A DNA stretch of 64,000 nucleotides from an uncultured Lysobacteraceae bacterium (lineage in GTDB: Bacteria; Pseudomonadota; Gammaproteobacteria; Xanthomonadales; Xanthomonadaceae). Made by a program: the position numbers and the translations under genes. Under the pieces are notes generated by a model. The model was not told the origin of the DNA, did not search any database, and was given only the letters and a program-made list of their open reading frames with translations. Positions 44,872-53,921 of the stretch are shown piece by piece. The DNA is taken from NCBI GenBank assembly GCA_937897645.1, contig CALCNV010000031.1, forward strand, positions 68,296-132,295, in the 5' to 3' direction. Numbering within the stretch: the first letter of the stretch is position 1; every line of letters begins with the position of its first letter.

Positions 44872-46374
44872 TCACTTCACCCCATGCATCAGCTTGTTGA
44901 TCAAGGGTGCGATCAGGAACAGCAGTACGCCTGAACCCGCCAGTGCCCAGAAGCCGAACGTGTAACCCGCATGCGCGGACTCCACGGTCATGCCGGCCTC
45001 GCCGCTGACCTTGCCCGCGAAGATGCCGGCCAGGTTGTTGCCGATCGCGATCGACAGGAACCAGCAGCCCATCGCCAGTCCACCCAGGCGCGCGGGCGCC
45101 AGTTTGGTCGTCATCGACAAACCAATCGGCGACAGGCACAACTCGCCCACCGACTGGATGACATAAACCATGAACAGCGTCCAGAACGGGATCTGGCCGT
45201 TGCCGTCGACCATGCTGTTCAGCGCGATCATCAGCAGCAGGAAGGCCAGGCCGTTGAAGATCAGGCCCAGGCCGAACTTGCGTGGGATGGACGGGTTGTT
45301 CTTGCCCATCTTCACCCACATCCACGCCATGATCGGCGCCAGGGTGATGATGGCGATCGAGTTCACCGACTGGAACCATTCCAGCGGGAAGGTCCAGGTG
45401 CCGAAGTCGCGATTGACGATCTCGTCCGCCAGGAAGGTGAACGAACTGCCCGCCTGTTCGAAGAACATCCAGAACAGCACGTTGAACACGAAGATGATGA
45501 GCATGGCCACGACCATGTCGCGCGCGACCTGGCCGCTGCGTGCGCCTTCCACCAGCAGCATGACCGCCGGGACGATGAACAAGGCCATCAGGATGGCCTG
45601 CAGCACGCTGGCATTGATGGTCAGCAGGAAATAGAACAGCGGGATGCCCACCAGCGCACCCACCACCGCGACCATTCCCAACCGGCCCAGTCCCTCCTGC
45701 CCCGGCGCCGGCAGGCCGATGCCCTTGAGCTGGTCGCGGCCGAACCAGAACCACACCAGGCTGACCAGCATGCCGATGCCTGCGGAAATGAACACCCACT
45801 GGTAGTGCGGATCGTCGTTGGTGCCGAAAATCTTGCGCGCCAACCAGCCAGTGATCACCGGGGCGATCATCGCGCCGATATTGATGCCCATGTAGAAGAT
45901 GGTGAAGCCTGCGTCGCGGCGCGCATCCCCCTGGAAATACAGCTTGCCGACCATGGTCGAGATGATGGGCTTGAACAGGCCGTTGCCGACGATGATCGTG
46001 GCCAGGCCCAGCTTGAACAGCAGTTCGGTCGGCGAGGCCAGCATGAACAGGCCAATCGCCATGAACACCGCACCCAGCAGGATCGAACGCTGGAAGCCGA
46101 TCAGCTTGTCAGCGACATAGCCACCGAAGATCGCGCCTGCGTACACCAGGGCCAGGTAGGCACCGTACATCTCGCTGGCAGGCTTCTGCCCGGACGCATC
46201 GCCACCATGGAACTGCGCGACGATGTACAACACCATCGCCCAGCGGATGCCGTAGAACGCGAAGCGTTCCCAGAATTCCGACATGAACAGCATCCACAAC
46301 GGACGTGGATGCCCAAGGACTTGCGTGAATTCCGGAATGCGCTCCGGCGTTGGTGACTCTGCGGCTCCGCTCAT
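44872..46374 (-). CDS. POT-family proton-dependent oligopeptide transporter
   Basis: A 500-residue MFS protein with about 14 helices. The ExxER motif is in SEFWERFAFYGIRWAM, IIVGNGLFKPIISTMVG and FYMGINIGAMIAPVITGW are PTR2 signatures, and FWMFFEQAGSSF is in helix 7. It imports di- and tripeptides with protons. The frame on the opposite strand is a shadow. Confidence 0.92.
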   Translation of the reverse strand: MSGAAESPTPERIPEFTQVLGHPRPLWMLFMSEFWERFAFYGIRWAMVLYIVAQFHGGDASGQKPASEMYGAYLALVYAGAIFGGYVADKLIGFQRSILLGAVFMAIGLFMLASPTELLFKLGLATIIVGNGLFKPIISTMVGKLYFQGDARRDAGFTIFYMGINIGAMIAPVITGWLARKIFGTNDDPHYQWVFISAGIGMLVSLVWFWFGRDQLKGIGLPAPGQEGLGRLGMVAVVGALVGIPLFYFLLTINASVLQAILMALFIVPAVMLLVEGARSGQVARDMVVAMLIIFVFNVLFWMFFEQAGSSFTFLADEIVNRDFGTWTFPLEWFQSVNSIAIITLAPIMAWMWVKMGKNNPSIPRKFGLGLIFNGLAFLLLMIALNSMVDGNGQIPFWTLFMVYVIQSVGELCLSPIGLSMTTKLAPARLGGLAMGCWFLSIAIGNNLAGIFAGKVSGEAGMTVESAHAGYTFGFWALAGSGVLLFLIAPLINKLMHGVK

Positions 46375-46529
46375 GCGGGTTCCCCCATGGTTTTGTTCAG
46401 GAATTAGGTGTCCGCGAGTGGGGCGCGGGACGGGCGAGGATCACAGAACGGTGCGGTTCGCGTCAAATCCGTGCGGCTTTCTCCCGGTGGCGACCGCAGG
46501 CAGTGCAGGGCTGAGTAGGCAAAAGCAAC

Positions 46530-47405
46530 CTACGGCACCGGCGTGCCCGGCTTGCCGTCGATCATCGTCCGCACCTCGAACAATTCCGGGAAGAAGGTCA
46601 GCTCCAACGCCTGTTTCAGGAAACCCACCCCGCTGGACCCGCCGGTGCCGCGCTTGAAGCCGATGATGCGCATCACCGTGCGCATGTGCCGGAAACGCCA
46701 CAGCTGGAACTGCGTCTCCAGGTCCACCAGGTCCTCGCACAGCGCGTATTCCAGCCAGTACGCATCGGTGTCTTCGTAGATTTTTTCGAACACCGGCAAC
46801 AGCGCGGGATCGGAACGGTGCGGCAGGCTCCAGTCGCGTTCGATGTTCGCGTGCGGCACCGCATGGCCCTTGCGCGCGAGGTAGCGCAGGAATTCGTCGT
46901 ACAGGCTGGGTGCTTCCAGCACCGCGCGCAGGCCTTCCGCGCCTTCGGCGTCGTAGGCGAACACGCGCAGCATGTCCGCGTTCTTGTTGCCCAGCAGGAA
47001 TTCCATGGTCCGGTACTGCAACGACTGGAAGCCGGACGACGGCCCCAGCACCGGGCGGAATTCCATGTATTCGGACGGCGTCAGCGTTTCCAGCACCGAC
47101 CATTGCTCCGTCAACTGCCGCAACACCTGCTTGCAGCGCGCGAAGATCTTCTGGCACGGGTCGATCTCGTCCCGCTGCAGGCACGCCACCGCGGCACCCA
47201 GCTCATGGATCATCAACTTCATCCACAGCTCCGACACCTGGTGCTGCACGATGAACAGCAACTCGTCGTGATGCGGAGGGTCCGACGCCAATTGTTGGGC
47301 GGACAGCAGGCGATCCAGCCGCAGGTAACCACCGTAGGTCATGCGTCCCTGCAGATCGGTATGGATGCCTGCTTCAAGCGGTCGTTGGTTGTCCTGGATG
47401 CTCAT
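46530..47405 (-). CDS. kynA: Tryptophan 2,3-dioxygenase
   Basis: A 291-residue haem enzyme. MTYGGYLRLDRLLSAQ, ELLFIVQHQVSELWMKLM, SGFQSLQYRTMEFLLGNKN and LWRFRHMRTVMRIIGFKRG (with the haem-ligand His) and TGGSSGVGFL are family signatures. It opens tryptophan to N-formylkynurenine. The trp synthesis genes and trpS lie in the same window. The 155-bp gap to the transporter shows nothing. Confidence 0.96.
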   Translation of the reverse strand: MSIQDNQRPLEAGIHTDLQGRMTYGGYLRLDRLLSAQQLASDPPHHDELLFIVQHQVSELWMKLMIHELGAAVACLQRDEIDPCQKIFARCKQVLRQLTEQWSVLETLTPSEYMEFRPVLGPSSGFQSLQYRTMEFLLGNKNADMLRVFAYDAEGAEGLRAVLEAPSLYDEFLRYLARKGHAVPHANIERDWSLPHRSDPALLPVFEKIYEDTDAYWLEYALCEDLVDLETQFQLWRFRHMRTVMRIIGFKRGTGGSSGVGFLKQALELTFFPELFEVRTMIDGKPGTPVP

Positions 47406-47540
47406 GCGTTACCGGCACAGGGGGGAGCACCATGGTAACGGTTCGGCGAGACCGGAGGTGTCATGCACAAGCCCCATCGTTCCGGCACAATCGGACTCCG
47501 CGAGGCGACCCGCCCGCGTTCGACAAAATGGAGTGGGGGC

Positions 47541-50500
47541 ATGGGAATGAGGGTGACGGGGAGCGGGCTTGCGGGAGTTCTGATTTTGGCCATGGTGGCG
47601 CTGGGCGTACCCGTCAATACACGGGCGCAGGTGGTCATCAGCCAGGTCTATGGCGGGGGGGGCAACAGCGGCGCACCCTACAAGAGCGATTTCATCGAAC
47701 TGCACAACAACTCGACAGGAGCCGTGAGCCTGGATGGTTGGTCAGTGCAGTACGCCAGCGCTACCGGCACCAGTTGGGCCCGGACCAACCTCAGCGGCAA
47801 CCTGCCGGCCGGTGCTTATTACCTGGTCAAGCAAGCCGACGGCGCAGGCTCAGCGCCTGATCTGCCAACTCCGGACGCCACCGGCACGATTGCCATGTCC
47901 GGCACTGCCGGCAAAGTCGCCGTGGTCAACAGCGTCAACACGCTGACCGGCGCCTGCCCTGGAGGAACCATCGACTTCGTTGGTTTCGGGGCGACGGCCA
48001 ATTGCTCTGAAGGCTCGGTGCCTACCTTGGCACCCAGCAACACGTTGGCCGTACTGCGCGCCAATGGAGGCTGCACCGATACCAACAACAATGGGGGCGA
48101 TTTCGCCAGCGGCGCGCCTTCACCAAGGAACATGGCCACCGCGCTCAAACTATGTGGTGCCACCGGCTTGCCTATCCTGACCATCCAAGATGCCGCAGCC
48201 GACGAAGGCAATGGACCGGGTTGGACGTTCTCGGGCATGGTCCTAGTGACCCTCAGCGAGCCGGCGGGCCCGGCGGGTGTGACCTTCAATGCGCATACCT
48301 CTGCCGGCACCGCGCTTCCGGGGTTCCAGAATGAAACCCCAGAAGCCGATTACATCGAGCAAACCGGTTGGTCGGTCACCATCGCCGAGGGCTTGACTGC
48401 GTCAGCCTTCGTGGTGCCGATCTATGGCGACACCAGGCAGGAGGCTGACGAGACCTTGTTCATCAACCTCACCGACGTGGCCGGTGCCATCGTCGGCAGG
48501 GCGCAGGCCACTTACACCATAGTCAACGACGACGTAGTTCTGGTTCCGATCCACGACATCCAGGGCAGCGGAAGCATCTCGCCAAGGGTCAACCAGCTGG
48601 TGTCCACCATAGGCACCGTCACAGGCCGCAAGGGCAACGGCTTCTTTCTGCAGTCACGCGATGCGGAGGCCGATGCAGACCCAGCGACATCGGAAGGCAT
48701 CTTCGTGTTCACCGGTACCGTTCCGCCGGCCAGCGCCGAGCCGGGCAACCAAGTGCGTGTCACCGGTACGGTCGTTGAATACGTTCCGACCACCGATCCC
48801 GACCAACCACCACTGACCGAGATTGGTGGCAATCCCAGCATCGCTCTGCTGTCAACGAATAATCCGTTGCCCACGCCCGTCGTGCTCAGTGCAACGTTTC
48901 CAGACCCGTCGGGTCCTCTCGAACAACTCGAACGCGTCGAAGGCATGCGCGTCACCGTGCCGAGCTTGACGGTTGTCGCACCGACCGAGGGCAATACCAA
49001 CGAAAGCAGCGCCACCGGCACCACTACCGGCATCCTGCACGCCGTGGTGACGGGCGTGCCGCGCCCGATGCGCGAGCCCGGCATACAGGCGCCGAACCCC
49101 CCGCCGGCAGGCAGCAGCATCCCGCCGATTCCGCGCTGGGATTTCAATCCCGAGCTCATGACCATCGACAGCGATTCGCTGGGTGGTCCAAGCTACGTGC
49201 TGGACCTGTCCGCCGGCACCGTGATCGAAGGGCTGACCGGCCCGATGGATTTCGGCTTCAGGCGGTACACCATCCATCGGGACCCCACGGCGGCCATCGT
49301 TGTGTCGGGTGGAATCACCCCCACGCCGGTACGCGCGCCCACGTTCGATGAATTCACCGTGGCCGCTTACAACATGGAGCGCTTCTTCGACACCACCAAC
49401 GACCCCGCGATCGGTGAGCCGGTGTTGACTGCGGCGGCGTTCGCCAATCGCCTGGGCAAGGCTTCGCTGGCCATCCGCGACTACCTCAGATTGCCCGACA
49501 TCCTGTTAGTGGTGGAAATGGAAAACCTGACCACCTTGCAGGCGGTGGCCGCGCGCGTGAATGCCGATGCGGCAGCAGCCGGCATGCTGAATCCGCAATA
49601 CGTCGCCTACCTGCAGGAAGGCAACGACGTGGGCGGCATCGACGTCGGCTTTCTGGTCAAGACGCGGGAAGTCGACACCGGCATCCCCAGAGTGCAGGTC
49701 ATGGCCGTGACCCAGCAGGGCAAGGATACGACCTGGGTCGAACCCAGCGGGTCGGTCAGCCTGCTCAACGATCGCCCACCGCTGGTGCTCGACGCGGTCG
49801 TCCACTACCCGACCGACCGCGAGCCGGACCCGATCACCGTGATCGGCGTGCACCAGCGATCGCTCAACGACGTGGACAGCACCGAACCGTCCGGTCCCAC
49901 GACGCTCGGCGATCGCGTACGCCGCAAACGCCAGCACCAAGCTGAATACTTGGCCAGCGTGATCCAGCAAATGCAGGTTGCCGACCCGGCACGCCGTATC
50001 GCCGTACTGGGTGATTTCAATGCGTTCGCGTTCAACGATGGCTTGGCGGACACCATGAACGTGGTGACCGGCACGCCAACGCCGGACAACCAGACCGCAG
50101 TCCCCGGCGACGGGCTTGACCTCGTCGATCCCGATCTGGTCAACCTGGGCGTGCTGGAACCACAGGCGGAACGCTACTCCTTCGTCTTCGGAGGCAATGC
50201 ACAAAGCCTGGACCACGTACTGGCGAATGAGGAGTTGATCCTGGCCAGCACAGCGTTCAGCTTGGACCATGCGCGCATCAACGCGGATTTCCCGGAGGTG
50301 GGGCGTAACGATGCTAACTCGCCGGTGCGCCTGTCCGACCACGATCCGGTGGTGGCGTATTTCGAATCGCGTCCGCGTACCGACCTGTCCGTAAGCGTGG
50401 CTACCGAGGCGCCTGCGGTTCTGGCTGGCGAACCTCTGCGCTATGGCGTCACCGTCACCAATCTGGGACCCGCCGACGCGACCTCGGCCGCCGTCGGTTT

Positions 50501-51167
50501 CGCATTGAACATCGAGCGCCCTCGGTTCACTGTGAGCCCACCGGATGGATGGACCTGCGATGCGCCATTGATCGACATCGGAGCTACTTCAATAGCATGC
50601 ATGACGGCATCGCTTGCTAGCGGCGCCAGCGCCGTTTTCGTCGCCAGTGCCATTTCGGGACCGGATACCGGCAGCCAGGTCGCGCTGGCCACTGCCGTGG
50701 ACAGCCCGCTTTACGACAGCATCAAGAGCAACAACCAGGCATCGATTGCGATAAGCGTGGGTACTGCGCCGCGACCAGACCTGGGCGTGCAGTTGTCCGG
50801 ACCGCCCAGCGTGCCAGCCAACCAGCCTGTAGCCGATTACACTGCCTCCCTGTCCAACCATGGTTCGCTGGAGGCAACCAGTCCGGTCCTTTTGCTGAGT
50901 GGACCGACCGTGGTTCCCGCCGCGCTAGTAAGCGTGCCTCCGAGTTGGAAGTGCGAGGTGAGTCAGGGCAGCCGTGCTCCTACGTTGGTCTGCAGTAGTG
51001 ACGTGCCGCTTGCCGCGGGCTCCACCGTATCGTTCGGACTGAGCGTGGCCGCCCCCGCGTCCGGCGACACCACCACGGTCCACTTGGACGCCGCAGTATC
51101 GTCCGGCAATCATGACGCGGACGAGTCGGACAATACCGCGGTCATCGCCACGCCCGTGTCGCCGTAA
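47541..51167 (+). CDS. Secreted ExeM/NucH-type endonuclease, multidomain
   Basis: A 1208-residue exported protein. After a signal peptide (ends TRAQ) come a lamin-tail-like domain (about 30-150, VVISQVYGGGGNSGAPYKS), a Calx-beta-like region (about 210-332), a YhcR-type OB fold (about 338-480), an endonuclease/exonuclease/phosphatase domain (about 603-935) with VAAYNMERFF, LGDFNAF and SDHDPVVAYF, and two DUF11-like beta domains (about 944-1205). It should degrade extracellular DNA. There is no GlyGly-CTERM anchor, so it may be released. The start is ATG 47541, with ATG 47547 an alternative; a longer frame begins at 47463. Confidence 0.88.
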   Translation: MGMRVTGSGLAGVLILAMVALGVPVNTRAQVVISQVYGGGGNSGAPYKSDFIELHNNSTGAVSLDGWSVQYASATGTSWARTNLSGNLPAGAYYLVKQADGAGSAPDLPTPDATGTIAMSGTAGKVAVVNSVNTLTGACPGGTIDFVGFGATANCSEGSVPTLAPSNTLAVLRANGGCTDTNNNGGDFASGAPSPRNMATALKLCGATGLPILTIQDAAADEGNGPGWTFSGMVLVTLSEPAGPAGVTFNAHTSAGTALPGFQNETPEADYIEQTGWSVTIAEGLTASAFVVPIYGDTRQEADETLFINLTDVAGAIVGRAQATYTIVNDDVVLVPIHDIQGSGSISPRVNQLVSTIGTVTGRKGNGFFLQSRDAEADADPATSEGIFVFTGTVPPASAEPGNQVRVTGTVVEYVPTTDPDQPPLTEIGGNPSIALLSTNNPLPTPVVLSATFPDPSGPLEQLERVEGMRVTVPSLTVVAPTEGNTNESSATGTTTGILHAVVTGVPRPMREPGIQAPNPPPAGSSIPPIPRWDFNPELMTIDSDSLGGPSYVLDLSAGTVIEGLTGPMDFGFRRYTIHRDPTAAIVVSGGITPTPVRAPTFDEFTVAAYNMERFFDTTNDPAIGEPVLTAAAFANRLGKASLAIRDYLRLPDILLVVEMENLTTLQAVAARVNADAAAAGMLNPQYVAYLQEGNDVGGIDVGFLVKTREVDTGIPRVQVMAVTQQGKDTTWVEPSGSVSLLNDRPPLVLDAVVHYPTDREPDPITVIGVHQRSLNDVDSTEPSGPTTLGDRVRRKRQHQAEYLASVIQQMQVADPARRIAVLGDFNAFAFNDGLADTMNVVTGTPTPDNQTAVPGDGLDLVDPDLVNLGVLEPQAERYSFVFGGNAQSLDHVLANEELILASTAFSLDHARINADFPEVGRNDANSPVRLSDHDPVVAYFESRPRTDLSVSVATEAPAVLAGEPLRYGVTVTNLGPADATSAAVGFALNIERPRFTVSPPDGWTCDAPLIDIGATSIACMTASLASGASAVFVASAISGPDTGSQVALATAVDSPLYDSIKSNNQASIAISVGTAPRPDLGVQLSGPPSVPANQPVADYTASLSNHGSLEATSPVLLLSGPTVVPAALVSVPPSWKCEVSQGSRAPTLVCSSDVPLAAGSTVSFGLSVAAPASGDTTTVHLDAAVSSGNHDADESDNTAVIATPVSP

Positions 51168-51320
51168 CCGTTGCAGGCAAGTGGAACACGGTCACTGCCG
51201 TGTTCCACTGATTCACCGTGTTGCGGCGTATTGTTGCGGTGCAGGACGTGCCTGCAGTCCAGGTTCCTTAACATGTCGCGCTCTATCATTCGCCGCACAT
51301 GGTTCAAGGATCACCACGCG

Positions 51321-52397
51321 ATGACCCTCGCCGCGCAATTCGAGATCGAGTACCTGCAATACCTGGGCCCGGACGGAAAAACCGTCCGCGACGACCTGCC
51401 GGCCGCGGCCCGCGACACGCCGCGGCTGCTGGAACTGTTCAAGCAGATGTTGTTCGTGCGCGTGTTCGATACCAAGGCCGTGGCCCTGCAGCGCACCGGC
51501 AAACTGGGCACCTACGCCTCGTGCCTGGGCCATGAAGCCACGCATGTCGGCATCGGTGCCTCCACCTTGCCCGAGGACACGTTCGCGCCCAGCTACCGCG
51601 AGTACGGCGCGCAGTTCATGCGTGGCGTGCGTCCGCGCGAGGTGCTGCTGTACTGGGGCGGCGACGAACGCGGCAACGATTTCGCCGTGCCGCGCCACGA
51701 TTTCGCCTGGTGCGTGCCCATTTCCACCCAATGCCTGCATGCCGCCGGCGCGGCGCTGGCATTCAAGCTGCGCGGCGAACAACGCATCGCGGTGAGCACC
51801 TGCGGCGATGGCGGTTCCTCCAAGACCGACTTCTACGCCGCGCTCAACTCCGGCGGCGCCTACGAATTGCCGCTGGTGCTGTGCGTTATCAACAACGGCT
51901 GGGCGATCTCGGTGCCCCGCTCCGCACAGACCGGCGCACAGACGCTGGCGCAGAAAGGCATCGCCGGCGGTGCGTTCTGCCTGCAGGTGGATGGCAACGA
52001 CTTGATCGCCGTGCTGGAAGCGATGCGCATCGCCACCGAGCGCGCACGCAACGGACAAGGCACCAGCGTGTTGGAATTCGTCACCTACCGCTTGGGTGAC
52101 CACACCACCGCCGACGACGCGCGCCGCTACCGCGACGATGCGGAAGTGAGGGCCGCCTGGGAACGCGATCCCATCCCACGCCTGCGCATCTGGCTGACGG
52201 CACAAGGCTTGTGGAGCGAGGTCGACGAAGTTGCATGGAAGGAAGAATGTGGGCGCCTGGTCGACATCGAGGTCAACGCCTACCTGGAAACACCGGTGCA
52301 GCCGGTGGAAGCGATGTTCGACCATCTCTACGCCGATCCGCCGCCGGAGTTGCTGGCGCAACGCGCCGCGGCCATCGCGCTGGAGGGTCGCTCATGA
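51321..52397 (+). CDS. pdhA: 2-oxoacid dehydrogenase E1 alpha subunit
   Basis: A 358-residue thiamine-diphosphate enzyme subunit. The ThDP motif starts with GDGGSSKTDFYAALN (from residue 162), CLGHEATHVGIG and PSYREYGAQFM precede it, and SVPRSAQTGAQTL is the phosphorylation-loop region. It decarboxylates pyruvate or a branched-chain 2-oxo acid; sequence does not decide which. ATG 51321 starts the family-like MTLAAQFEIEYLQYL; ATG 51273 is possible. The stop overlaps pdhB (ATGA). Confidence 0.85.
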   Translation: MTLAAQFEIEYLQYLGPDGKTVRDDLPAAARDTPRLLELFKQMLFVRVFDTKAVALQRTGKLGTYASCLGHEATHVGIGASTLPEDTFAPSYREYGAQFMRGVRPREVLLYWGGDERGNDFAVPRHDFAWCVPISTQCLHAAGAALAFKLRGEQRIAVSTCGDGGSSKTDFYAALNSGGAYELPLVLCVINNGWAISVPRSAQTGAQTLAQKGIAGGAFCLQVDGNDLIAVLEAMRIATERARNGQGTSVLEFVTYRLGDHTTADDARRYRDDAEVRAAWERDPIPRLRIWLTAQGLWSEVDEVAWKEECGRLVDIEVNAYLETPVQPVEAMFDHLYADPPPELLAQRAAAIALEGRS

Positions 52398-53467
52398 ACA
52401 TAGACGCCACAACTGCACCTGTGGGAGGGGCTTCAGCCCCGACGGCTTCGGATGGAGTCGGGACTGAAGTCCCTCCCACAAAAGCCACGCTGCCCATCAC
52501 CTTGATCGAAGCAATCACCCAGGCCTTGGCCTGGGAAATCGCGCACGATGATTCGGTGGTCGTGCTGGGTGAAGACGTGGGCGTCAACGGCGGCGTGTTC
52601 CGCGCCACCGCCGGCCTGCAACAACGCTTCGGTTCCGAACGCATCCTGGACACGCCGCTGGACGAAACCACCATCGCCGGCCTGACCGTGGGCATGGCCG
52701 CGATGGGCATGAAGCCGGTGGCGGAAGCGCAGTTCGACGGCTTCGTATATCCGATGGTGGACCACCTCATCTGCCACGCCGCGCGCATGCGTTACCGCAC
52801 GCGCGGGCGCCTGCACTGCCCGATGGTGCTGCGCGTGCCGTGGGGTGGCGGTATCCGCGCACCGGAGCATCATTCCGAAGCCAACGAATCCATCTTCACT
52901 AACGTGCCCGGCTTGCGCGTGGTCATGCCGTCCTCGCCGCAGCGCGCCTACGGCCTGCTGCTAGCCGCGATCCGCGACCCGGATCCGGTCATCTACATGG
53001 AACCCAAGCGCATCTACCGCCAGTACAAGGAAGTGGTGGTCGATGACGGCGAAGCCCTGCCGCTGGACGTGTGCTTCGTGCTGCGTGACGGCAGCGACGT
53101 AACCCTGGTGACCTGGGGTGCGCAGGTGAAGGAAACACTGGAAGCCGCAGAAGCACTGGCAACGCAGGGCATCAGCGCGGAAGTGATCGACGTGGCTACG
53201 CTGAAGCCGCTGGATTTCGACACCATCGCCGAATCGGTGTGCAAGACCGGGCGCTGCGTGATCGTGCATGAGGCGCCACGCACGGCAGGGTTCGGTGCCG
53301 AAATCGCGGCGCGCCTTGCCGAGAGTTCGATGTATGACCTGGTCGCACCGGTGGAACGCGTGACCGGCTACGACACGCACATCCCGCTGTTCCGCCTGGA
53401 AATGAAATACCTGCCCAGCGTGGACAAGATCATTGCCGCTGCGAAACGCGTGATGGCGGCGGGCTGA
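52394..53467 (+). CDS. pdhB: 2-oxoacid dehydrogenase E1 beta subunit
   Basis: A 357-residue transketolase-like subunit. VVVLGEDVGVNGGVFRAT, PLDETTIAGLTVGMAAMGMKP and GRCVIVHEAPRTAGFGAE are typical. Residues 9-29 are encoded by a GTGG palindrome in frame (52420-52480) and differ from the family N-terminus, which normally begins with the PITLIEA segment. The last A of its stop is the first base of the SH3 gene start. With pdhA it forms the E1 heterotetramer. Confidence 0.86.
   Translation: MNIDATTAPVGGASAPTASDGVGTEVPPTKATLPITLIEAITQALAWEIAHDDSVVVLGEDVGVNGGVFRATAGLQQRFGSERILDTPLDETTIAGLTVGMAAMGMKPVAEAQFDGFVYPMVDHLICHAARMRYRTRGRLHCPMVLRVPWGGGIRAPEHHSEANESIFTNVPGLRVVMPSSPQRAYGLLLAAIRDPDPVIYMEPKRIYRQYKEVVVDDGEALPLDVCFVLRDGSDVTLVTWGAQVKETLEAAEALATQGISAEVIDVATLKPLDFDTIAESVCKTGRCVIVHEAPRTAGFGAEIAARLAESSMYDLVAPVERVTGYDTHIPLFRLEMKYLPSVDKIIAAAKRVMAAG
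52420..52480. repeat. In-frame GTGG palindrome within pdhB
   Basis: TGTGGGAGGGGCTTCAGCCC pairs with GGACTGAAGTCCCTCCCACA, matching the intergenic family at 34572-34636. It adds about 20 residues near the N-terminus (from PVGGASAPTASD) without breaking the frame. Confidence 0.9.
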
Positions 53468-53826
53468 TGCAGCGTGCCCGCGTGATCGCCGCACACCGCG
53501 CGCCGGATCGTCCACCGATCCGCGTCGCGACCGGCGACACGGTGACCCTGGGTGAACGCGATGGCGACTGGCCGCAGTTCGTATGGACCACGCTGGCGCA
53601 AGGCCTGGGCGGCTGGATTCCCGCGGTGTTGTTCGACAACGAGGTCGGCCAGGCCACCGCATTGGGTGATTACGACACGCGAGAGCTGGCGACCGACATC
53701 GGCGAGATCGTGCACGTGCAACGCGAACAGGAAGGATGGTGGTGGGCGGAGAACGCCAGCGGCGACACCGGATGGATTCCGGCACGCGCCATCGAGCTGA
53801 TAGAAGGCGAGCCTGGTTCCTTGTAG
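53467..53826 (+). CDS. SH3-like protein, two-domain
   Basis: A 119-residue protein that looks like two SH3-type beta barrels in tandem: VTLGERDGDWPQFVWTT with GLGGWIPAVLF, and EIVHVQREQEGWWWAEN with GDTGWIPARAIEL. It lies between E1beta and E2, sharing a base with the pdhB stop, so it is made with the complex. A role in complex assembly or localisation is only inferred. The stop TAG belongs to a GTAG repeat end. Confidence 0.75.
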   Translation: MQRARVIAAHRAPDRPPIRVATGDTVTLGERDGDWPQFVWTTLAQGLGGWIPAVLFDNEVGQATALGDYDTRELATDIGEIVHVQREQEGWWWAENASGDTGWIPARAIELIEGEPGSL

Positions 53827-53894
53827 GTCCGAGCTTGCTCGGATGCTCTTGGCTGGATTCCAAATAATAAGCAGCCGAGCAAGTTCGGCTCTAC
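53823..53894. repeat. GTAG-ended palindrome, GAGCTTGCTCGG family
   Basis: GTAGGTCCGAGCTTGCTCGG pairs loosely with CCGAGCAAGTTCGGCTCTAC. It begins at the end of the SH3 gene and fills the gap before the E2 gene. Confidence 0.82.
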
Positions 53895-53921
53895 AACCCA
53901 CATGACGACCTGGATTTGCAC

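Noticed and set aside
44971..46356. 461-codon plus-strand frame
   Set aside because: Antisense to the peptide transporter with Asp/His-rich composition and no recognisable fold.
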